Below, piece after piece: positions 59,101 to 64,000 of a DNA stretch of 64,000 bases. Where the stretch lies: assembly GCF_030316825.1 (NCBI RefSeq), contig NZ_JASZYU010000002.1, forward strand, positions 372,001 to 436,000. Direction: 5' to 3'. The notes below the pieces were generated by a model that ran no database searches, was not told the DNA's origin, and saw only the letters and a list, made by a program, of their open reading frames with translations. The translations under genes and the position numbers were made by a program. The DNA is from Variovorax fucosicus (GTDB lineage: Bacteria > Pseudomonadota > Gammaproteobacteria > Burkholderiales > Burkholderiaceae_C). The stretch's first letter is position 1. Each line of letters opens with the position of its first letter.

Positions 59101-61368
59101 CAAACGCCGGTCGAGCACCGCGTGCACCGCGCGCACGTTGAGCAGGCCTTTGCCGGTGAACGAGCCGGTGCCGAACAGGTCCTGGTAGATGTCGGAGGCG
59201 CCACTGCTGTACGGGTCGATGCCGCAGCGGCCGGCGAAGAGCCAGTGGAACAGCGAGCGTTCCGACCGCGCCGGCAGCGGCGTGACGATGCGTGGCTGCA
59301 GGATGCCGAAGCCGGCGATCACGCGATTCTGGGCCGCGTCTATCTGCGGCGCGTTCAGGGGGTGCGCGGCCACGGCCACCAGTTCGCGCAGCGTGCCCGG
59401 CGGCAGGCCGGTGTCGCTGTCGAGCGTGACCACATAGGGGGTGCGCACGGCGAGCAGGGCACCGGCAGTGCCCTGCACGAAGCCGCTGCGATCGCCGGTC
59501 GCGAGCAGGCGCAGCAGCATCTCGAGCTTGCCGCGCTTGCGCTCCCAGCCCATCCAGCGTTGCTCGGTCTCGCTCCAGATGCGCGGACGGTGCAGCAACA
59601 CGAAGCGCGGTAGCGCCTCGGTGCGGGAGGGGTAGCGCGCATTCAGCGCATCGATGCGCTGTTGCGCATCGACCAGCAGCGCAGCGTCTTCCGGCAGGCT
59701 GGCCTGGGCGCTGTCGGCCCAGTCGGTCAACAGCGCGAACTGGGCCGCCTCTTCGCGGTTTGCGAGCCAGTGCAGCTCGAGCTGGCGTACCAGCCGGGCA
59801 TTGCTGGCGGGCGATCCCAGCAGCGTTGGAATCACGACCAGCACGCGGTGCGCAGCTGGAATGCCCGCAGCGAAATCAAGCCGCGGCAGCGGCTGCACGC
59901 GCGCCGACTCGGCGACGATCCGGTGCACCAGCGCGATCACGGCTTCCGACAGCGGCAATGCCATAAGCAGCAGGGCAAGGCCGGTCAGCCAGCCGGCCGC
60001 GCCGACCTCGGGCCAATGGGTGCTGTGCAGGTGGTGGACTGCCGCGGCGATCGCCAGGCCGGTGCCGCCGAGCACCGCGAGCAGGTACAGCGCCAGTCGC
60101 CAGTTGTGGAATGCGGGCCGCCAGGGGGAAGCGTCGATTCCATCCGTTGTGCCAGTGTTGCGCAGCGCCTCCATCAGGGCTGGTCGGCCTGGCCCCATCA
60201 GATGGTAGCCGGCCGTGCGTTCGGCGCGCGCGTCGGCATCGGCCATCGGTGCGTCGACCAGGCTGCCGGCGTATTCCATGCGAGCCCGCCGCACCACCGC
60301 CTGCGCCACCTTGCGTTCGGGCCGGCCGCTCTGGCGCGCGACCTGCTCCATCGCATGGGTGATCTGCTGGCGCGTGAGTTCGCTTTCGCGGCCGAAGCTC
60401 GGGAGTTCGCGCAGCACACGCAGCGAGGGGCTGACCGGCTCGATCAGGTCCGACCATTCGACCTGGCCGATCATGCGCAGCGTCGTGATGATGTTGCCGA
60501 CGGTGATGTTCGCCGCGACGGCGGCGATCTGCGCCTGGTCGATCAGCGCCGGCCCGTTCGGGCAGTGCTGTTCGGTCCAGCGCACCAGTGCGCTCGCGTT
60601 GTCGCCGCGCTCGACCGGGAGCCGTTGCCAGAGCTGCAGCAGATAGCTGTCGCTCAGGCCCTGGCTTTGCAGCAGGCGGCCCAGCACATCGAGCTCCGGT
60701 GTGGTGAGCGCATCGGCGGCATCCCAGGTTGCATGCGCCACTTCGCGCGCGACCTTGTTGCGCGCGATCTGCTCGGCAACCCGGCGCAGGTTTTCAAGCA
60801 GCACCACGCGCAGTGTGGTCGGCAAGGCCCAGAGCTCGCCGAGCGTCAGCTCGTCCACCTCCTGGTAGGCATTGAGGAACGCGGTGAACAGCTCGGCGTT
60901 GAGCACGCTGTCGGTGTGCGCGACGTAGGCCCAGGCAATGCCGTAGACGCGCGGCAGGCCCGCGAGCGGCGGCGCAGCGAGCTTGGGCAGATGCGCGTAG
61001 TAGCTGCGCGGCACGCCCTCGCGGATCTGCTGCAGCTGCGCTTCGATCAGGTGGAAGTTGTCCAGCAGCCATTCGGCCGCAGGTGACACATAGCGGCCGC
61101 TGCGGGAGGTCAGCGCGATGTAGTCGAAAGCTTGCCGCAGCGATGCAAGGTTTTCGTCGACGCGAGGAAAGAAGGGTTGGCTGCGCGGCCTGCTGCCCGG
61201 GTCTTGAATCGCCTGCGCCCGGGCCAGACTGCGACCGTGCGCCTCGAAGCGCTGGGTTCCGAACAGTTCGGCGCGAATCGGCGGCTCGACCGGTTCGCGC
61301 GGGGTGCGCAGCAGTTGACGCGCTTCGTCGCTGAGGGTAACCAGCCGGTGCAGGATATCGGCGCTCAC
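53182..61368 (-). CDS. ndvB: Cyclic beta-1,2-glucan synthase (NdvB/Cgs type)
   Basis: A 2728-residue membrane enzyme, close to rhizobial NdvB in size. The N-terminal region is helical, with membrane segments near 425-480. A GT84 transferase core has DSD at 650-652 (TLDSDTGLPP) and VHRWTRGDWQL. More membrane segments lie near 830-890 and 1000-1030. A glycoamylase-like domain (SWSGSMFEYLMPALV) is followed by GH94-type modules with DWND at 2414-2417 (GTGDWNDGMNRVG), the phosphorylase general-acid region that controls ring size. The start is GTG 61368, 3 bp after a small membrane-protein gene. The product should be a periplasmic osmoregulated glucan. Confidence 0.92.
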   Translation of the reverse strand: MSADILHRLVTLSDEARQLLRTPREPVEPPIRAELFGTQRFEAHGRSLARAQAIQDPGSRPRSQPFFPRVDENLASLRQAFDYIALTSRSGRYVSPAAEWLLDNFHLIEAQLQQIREGVPRSYYAHLPKLAAPPLAGLPRVYGIAWAYVAHTDSVLNAELFTAFLNAYQEVDELTLGELWALPTTLRVVLLENLRRVAEQIARNKVAREVAHATWDAADALTTPELDVLGRLLQSQGLSDSYLLQLWQRLPVERGDNASALVRWTEQHCPNGPALIDQAQIAAVAANITVGNIITTLRMIGQVEWSDLIEPVSPSLRVLRELPSFGRESELTRQQITHAMEQVARQSGRPERKVAQAVVRRARMEYAGSLVDAPMADADARAERTAGYHLMGPGRPALMEALRNTGTTDGIDASPWRPAFHNWRLALYLLAVLGGTGLAIAAAVHHLHSTHWPEVGAAGWLTGLALLLMALPLSEAVIALVHRIVAESARVQPLPRLDFAAGIPAAHRVLVVIPTLLGSPASNARLVRQLELHWLANREEAAQFALLTDWADSAQASLPEDAALLVDAQQRIDALNARYPSRTEALPRFVLLHRPRIWSETEQRWMGWERKRGKLEMLLRLLATGDRSGFVQGTAGALLAVRTPYVVTLDSDTGLPPGTLRELVAVAAHPLNAPQIDAAQNRVIAGFGILQPRIVTPLPARSERSLFHWLFAGRCGIDPYSSGASDIYQDLFGTGSFTGKGLLNVRAVHAVLDRRLPDGAVLSHDLLEGSVARCALVTDLLLLEDHPHHAGVAASRVHRWTRGDWQLLPLMLRARHFGIDALGLWKMSDNLRRALVLPASAALLGISLFTDAVPVALALIAVGAALLLGPLLGALAGLVPTRRRIELRHFFDVGAVDLLRGLASAAWQFSQLFAQAWLLMNATARAGWRLLVSRRHLLEWTTADQAQTQARYSLGAFLRGGLWPGAFCIVLAVLALRSPHPWFGGLLFALWACAPLVAWWTSRAPPQAGAEATLPAAQRDYLATVARDTWRFFEHVVGAEDNHLPPDNLQLEPESTVAHRTSPTNIGMYLLSACCAREFGWIDNAALRARLAATLATVDRLQKHDGHLFNWYDTRTLALLPPAYVSSVDSGNLAGHLMTTAQACRGFAEGRDAALMALAARCDALCDAMNFRGLYNAKRHLFHIGLRVEDNALDVSYYDLLASESRLLSFIAIAKGDVPRRHWSAIGRPFLSVGIQPGLKSWSGSMFEYLMPALVMPEPDEGLLQVANLAAIREQQVFGAAQQLPWGVSESAYFAQDHSLAYQYSPFGVPRLALRRTPLTDRVVAPYASLMAAQLAPLPAVRNLQLLESLGARGEMGFFDAVDFTVSRQAEGQAFSVVRNFMAHHQGMSLVALCNLLCTEAPRRWFGGTALAQAHEALLHERTPRQIIGSADPRTPPEPAEGEAPPVFQPRTVDPTLPGFQPTHLLSNGRYTVALRANGAGVSRWHAFNVSRWRDDPLRDAYGTFVYVRDGRSRTLTSLTALPAPGEQWRYRTRFLADQVQFDAKGPGLEVRSTVLISPEDDTELRTVTLHNTGRETRDLELISYFEPVLSNPKADEAHPAFANLFVQTRWEPAWRALLLSRKPRLHGDPVVAAAHFVASVDANVLSVDCMADRRAFIGRNGRLVMPALDAQPLAADGSPVNGLDPIACLRVRLSIAAGATARVTFATAAADDVEALEPMIDRYLQSMHVERASRMAATLAQVRLRDLSIAPAQNLALQDLTTILTYTTPRVMSDRGLIDLRQIWRFGISGDKPILLVHIHSNIGMGLINTLLRAQPWWGFGGVACDLVVLNAEPGSYLMPLQREIETLRTRIGLQTQNSFPRNDSAGFFLLRDIEVAPSERAALSSLARVVFTADGRPLEVQVTAVRESAFAAIPVGDAALPERVPLLARPDAAELADFVRAPVGGFDADSGEFRFEVDLNHRTPRPWINVIANAGFGFQISEAGAGYTWARNSQMHQLTPWSNDPVQDPAFEHYLLQDLDTRELIPLTPASRGSGHARHRVRHGQGYTVFECLHRNLVLETTFFADRDDSVKLVQVKVRHEGVGHRRLRALAMVEWQLGPVRGTRRTVHCWKPDELPAVFGQQRESSTGFGGSTGFLMLAGLQGVAQWTCDRGEFFSGGSVEIPDTLGRRAGSGLDACAAIGGEFALAPGQSVSFAYALGHAGDAVAAVQLAARWQQRDIAAALAQVRGFWDELLGRVQVRTPDPLFDALVNRWLLYQTLGCRLWSKAGFYQAGGAFGFRDQLQDAMAFASIDPARLREQILVSAARQFPEGDVQHWWHMPGGAGVRTHFSDDLLWLPYACTHYVEATADTGLLNQRVHFIDGAQIPPGAEDAYYAPQVSLQSASVYEHGARAIDHSLTQGTHGLPLMGTGDWNDGMNRVGHEGRGESVWLAWFLCSVVERYAPLAEARGEHERAARWQAARQGWIAALHDAGWDGAWFRRAFFDNGAPLGSSVNDECRIDLIAQAWSVLSGASQPRYTDAAMASMQQQLSDDKAGLLRLLTPPFEHSAPSPGYIQAYPPGVRENGGQYSHGAVWALMAQALQGDHEAAWRSFEGLSPAHRARHPERGPAYELEPYVMAGDTYGAAPYVGRGGWSWYTGSAAWMHRAAVETLLGLELRGAQLRVTPRVPAHWPGFEIALRLDGRELTVHYGDTGSEAAATHSIEAGKWIDWHALPARAVVRVLLLN

Positions 61369-61371
61369 GCC

Positions 61372-61602
61372 TCAGGCCATGGCCAACACCACGATCGCGA
61401 GAACTGCGCCGATGCACGCCATCGTGACGAGACGTCCGGCGGCAACCGCCCGACCCTTCTGCAAGGCGGACTTCAGGCCCGACATCGACCCGCGCGAGCG
61501 CGCGCAATGTTGCATGTGGGAGGCCAGTGCGGCGAGGTCGCCGGGAACGAAATCGACCGAAGTGGAAGTGCCGGGAGTACCCAGCAGGTGCTTGAAAGAC
61601 AT
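61372..61602 (-). CDS. Small single-pass membrane protein upstream of ndvB
   Basis: A 76-residue protein starting MSFKHLLGTPGTSTSVDFVP at ATG 61602, with a basic stretch and one C-terminal transmembrane helix (LVTMACIGAVLAIVVLAMA). The soluble part faces the cytoplasm by the positive-inside rule. Its stop is 3 bp before the ndvB GTG, so the two are almost certainly co-translated. I do not recognise a family. A role in stabilising or regulating the glucan synthase is inferred only from the tight linkage. Confidence 0.7.
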   Translation of the reverse strand: MSFKHLLGTPGTSTSVDFVPGDLAALASHMQHCARSRGSMSGLKSALQKGRAVAAGRLVTMACIGAVLAIVVLAMA

Positions 61603-61748
61603 GGCAGCGCCCCTGTGCAGTGTCCGCCATGGCAAGGCCAAAACGCCTCCCATTCGGACTCGAAGTCAGGCTACGTGCGCGCAGCAAAAAACCGCGCAGT
61701 CTTGCGCGGATAAGGGTGTAGGAGGGCGCGCCGCACGCGCCCAACAGG

Positions 61749-64000
61749 TCAACCGGTGTTGCGCAAACCGGCCGCAACGCCGTTGATGGAGATGTGAATG
61801 CCGCGTTGCAACCGCTCGCCGCCTTCGCCGGCGCGGTATCGCCGCATGAGTTCGACCTGCAGATGGTGCAGCGGGTCGATGTAAGGGAATCTGTGTCGCA
61901 CCGAACGCTGCATATCGGCGTTGCCTTCGAGCCGCTGTTTCGCGCCGGTGATCAGCGTCAGCGCATCGGAGGTGCGATGCCATTCTGCCTCAATCATCGA
62001 AAAGACCTTTTGACGCAGTTTGCGGTCGGCCACCAGCTCGGCATAGCGCGAGGCCAGCGCAAGGTCGCTCTTGGCCAGCACCATGTCCATGTTGGACAGC
62101 AGCGTGCGGAAGAACGGCCACTGCGCGTACATGCGCTGCAGCAGCGCCTGGCGCTCCTTGCGCTCGGCCGGTTTGCCTTCGCCGAGGAACTGCTCGATGG
62201 CCGAGCCGAAGCCGTACCAGCCCGGCAAGGTGAGCCGGCACTGGCCCCAGCTGAAGCTCCAGGGCACGGCGCGCAGGTCTTCGATCTTGTGGCTCGGGTT
62301 GCGCGACGCGGGGCGCGAGCCGATGTTGAGTTCGGCGATCTCGCGGATCGGCGTTGCGCCGAAGAAGTAGTCGCCGAAGCCCGGCGTTTCGTAGACCAGC
62401 TTGCGGTAGGCGGCCATGCTCGCCGCCGACAGCACGGTGGCCGCGGCCATGAACGATGCAGGGGCCGCTTTCGCCGGCGGCAGCAAGGTGGCTTCGAGCG
62501 TTGCCGCGACCAGCGTCTCCAGGTTGCGCCGGCCGATCTCGCGGTTGGCGTACTTGGAGCCGATCACCTCGCCCTGCTCGGTCAGCCGGATCTGGCCGCG
62601 CACCGTGCCGGGCGGCTGCGCGAGGATCGCCTGGTAGCTCGGGCCGCCGCCGCGGCCGACGGTGCCGCCACGGCCATGGAACATGCGCAAGCGGATGCCC
62701 AGGTCGAGCTCGTCGAACAGAGCCACCAGCGCGGTGCCGGTGCGGTACAGCTCCCAGTTACTGGTGAAGATGCCGCCGTCCTTGTTGCTGTCGCTGTAAC
62801 CCAGCATCACGTCCTGCTCGGCGCCCGAGCGCTGTACCAGCGCTGCGATGCCCGGCAGCGCGTAGTAGGCGCGCACGATCGGCGCGGCATTGCGCAGATC
62901 CTCGATGGTTTCGAACAGCGGCACCACGATCAGGTCGACCGTCGCATCGGCACTGAGCGTGCCGCGCAGCAGTCCCACTTCTTTCTGCAGCACCAGCGCC
63001 TCGAGCAGATCGCTCACGGTCTCGGTGTGGCTGATGATGTAGTGGCGGATGGCCGCTGTGCCGTAAGTCGCGCGCATCGTGCGCGCGGCCGCAAAGATCG
63101 CGAGTTCGCTCTGCGTAAGCGGGGTGTACTCGACATCGGGCACGCGCAGCGGTCGCGCGTCGTCGAGCAGGCGCAGCAGCAGCGCCTGCTTGGCCTCTTC
63201 ATCGAGCGCTGCGTAGTCGGGCTCGATGCGGGCGTGGGCCAGCAGGTCGGCAACGACCGCTTCGTGCTTGTCGGAACTCTGGCGCAGGTCGACCGTGGCC
63301 AGGTGGAAGCCGAACACCTCGACCGCGCGGATCAGCGGGCCGATGCGATGGGCGACGAGCACGCCGCCGTGCTTTTCGCGCAGCGACTCGGCCACCGTGC
63401 GCAGGTCGGCCAGGAACTCCTCTGCGTTCGGGTACGGGTTCTGCGGCGGCACCGCGTGGCGCGCCGCGTCGCCGCCGGTCAGCTTCTTGAGCGTGGCCGC
63501 CAGGCGGGAATAGACGCCGGTCAGTGCGCGCCGGTAGGGCTCGTCGTGGCGGTGTTCGTTGGCGTCGGGCGAGCGCTCGGCCAGCGCCTGCATCTCCACC
63601 GTCACGTCAACCAGCGTGGCCGACAGCGAGAGTTCGCTGCCGAGGTAGTGCACCTCGGTGAGGTAGTGGCGCAGCACCAGCTCGGACTGGCGCTTGAGCG
63701 CGTATTCGAGCGTTTGCGCGCTGACGTTGGGGTTGCCGTCGCGGTCGCCACCGATCCATTGGCCCATGCGCAGGAACGGCGCGATGCCGTCCTGGCCAAG
63801 CGCCTGCTCGAGTTCGGCGTAGACGCGCGGAATCTCGCGCAGGAAGGTCGCTTCGTAGTAGCTCAGCGCGTTCTCGATTTCGTCGGCCACGGTGAGCTTG
63901 GAAAAGCGCAGCAGGCGGGTTTGCCAGATCTGCGTGACACGGGTGCGCAACTGGTGCTCGTTGTCGGCCAGCTCGAGCGGCGTCAGCGCGTCTTTCCGGC
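61749..64000 (-). CDS. ppc: Phosphoenolpyruvate carboxylase (5' end outside window)
   Basis: About 750 C-terminal residues are present, with the frame open to the window edge ([17 protein letters not shown]). The enzyme fixes bicarbonate onto PEP to give oxaloacetate. Active-site signatures are [14 protein letters not shown] and [11 protein letters not shown], with the C-terminal NTG. The N-terminal TAHPTE motif lies beyond the edge. It precedes the small membrane-protein gene on the same strand, with a gap of about 146 bp in which I see no gene. Confidence 0.96.
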   Translation of the reverse strand, partial: RKDALTPLELADNEHQLRTRVTQIWQTRLLRFSKLTVADEIENALSYYEATFLREIPRVYAELEQALGQDGIAPFLRMGQWIGGDRDGNPNVSAQTLEYALKRQSELVLRHYLTEVHYLGSELSLSATLVDVTVEMQALAERSPDANEHRHDEPYRRALTGVYSRLAATLKKLTGGDAARHAVPPQNPYPNAEEFLADLRTVAESLREKHGGVLVAHRIGPLIRAVEVFGFHLATVDLRQSSDKHEAVVADLLAHARIEPDYAALDEEAKQALLLRLLDDARPLRVPDVEYTPLTQSELAIFAAARTMRATYGTAAIRHYIISHTETVSDLLEALVLQKEVGLLRGTLSADATVDLIVVPLFETIEDLRNAAPIVRAYYALPGIAALVQRSGAEQDVMLGYSDSNKDGGIFTSNWELYRTGTALVALFDELDLGIRLRMFHGRGGTVGRGGGPSYQAILAQPPGTVRGQIRLTEQGEVIGSKYANREIGRRNLETLVAATLEATLLPPAKAAPASFMAAATVLSAASMAAYRKLVYETPGFGDYFFGATPIREIAELNIGSRPASRNPSHKIEDLRAVPWSFSWGQCRLTLPGWYGFGSAIEQFLGEGKPAERKERQALLQRMYAQWPFFRTLLSNMDMVLAKSDLALASRYAELVADRKLRQKVFSMIEAEWHRTSDALTLITGAKQRLEGNADMQRSVRHRFPYIDPLHHLQVELMRRYRAGEGGERLQRGIHISINGVAAGLRNTG

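Overview
The window is high-GC, gene-dense, bacterial chromosomal DNA. The gene set points to a betaproteobacterium of the order Burkholderiales, most likely Comamonadaceae and Variovorax-like: orphan TctC/Bug tricarboxylate receptors, cyanase with its ABC transporter, an NdvB-type cyclic glucan synthase, an argH-algZ-algR junction, and many LysR regulators. This is inferred from gene content, not from a marker gene. I saw no rRNA, tRNA, CRISPR array, transposase or phage gene. Both edges cut genes: the 3' end of an ABC transporter ATPase on the left and the 5' part of phosphoenolpyruvate carboxylase on the right.

Layout. 1-1.6 kb: cyanate transporter end and cynS, separated by 417 bp that hold two inverted copies of a palindromic repeat. 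1.6-15.9 kb: pbpC (PBP1C) and a 2003-residue alpha-2-macroglobulin, a pair that is adjacent in other proteobacteria but here is split by a small DxDG lipoprotein and a gamma-resorcylate/resorcinol degradation cluster (LysR, flavin reductase, flavin monooxygenase, decarboxylase, MFS transporter). 16-22.7 kb: two membrane proteins, an M20 peptidase, a rhomboid protease and a Do-type protease. 22.8-24.8 kb: a two-component system whose likely binding repeats lie before its own operon and before the Do protease. 24.9-28.9 kb: an OpgC-like acyltransferase, an SGNH hydrolase, and an ECF sigma/anti-sigma pair divergent from a DUF3455 lipoprotein, with matching promoters on both strands. 28.9-33.4 kb: argH, algZ, algR and an AI-2E-type exporter. 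33.6-36.8 kb: glycosyltransferase, UDP-xylose synthase and UDP-glucose dehydrogenase, a UDP-glucose to UDP-xylose route. 37-38.7 kb: a methyltransferase, a VOC protein and the remnant of a PaaI-type thioesterase.

38.8-47.8 kb is an accessory metabolic island: a beta-propeller lactonase, a PrpF-like isomerase and a signal-less solute-binding-fold protein on one strand, divergent from two TctC receptors, a double-wHTH GntR regulator and an aconitase-family hydratase. The parts suggest uptake and isomerisation/hydration of a tricarboxylate such as an aconitate or methylaconitate; that reading is inference. 47.8-53.2 kb: an EF-G-like GTPase, RidA with a divergent LysR, and two VOC proteins divergent from a TetR regulator with a good operator. 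53.2-64 kb: a very large cyclic beta-1,2-glucan synthase, a 76-residue membrane protein upstream of it, and ppc.

The least explained structure is the repeat pair at 754-985. Its 46-nt core is 43/46 identical between copies, the differences lie only in a small hairpin and include a compensatory pair swap, and each core sits on an outer stem of unrelated sequence.
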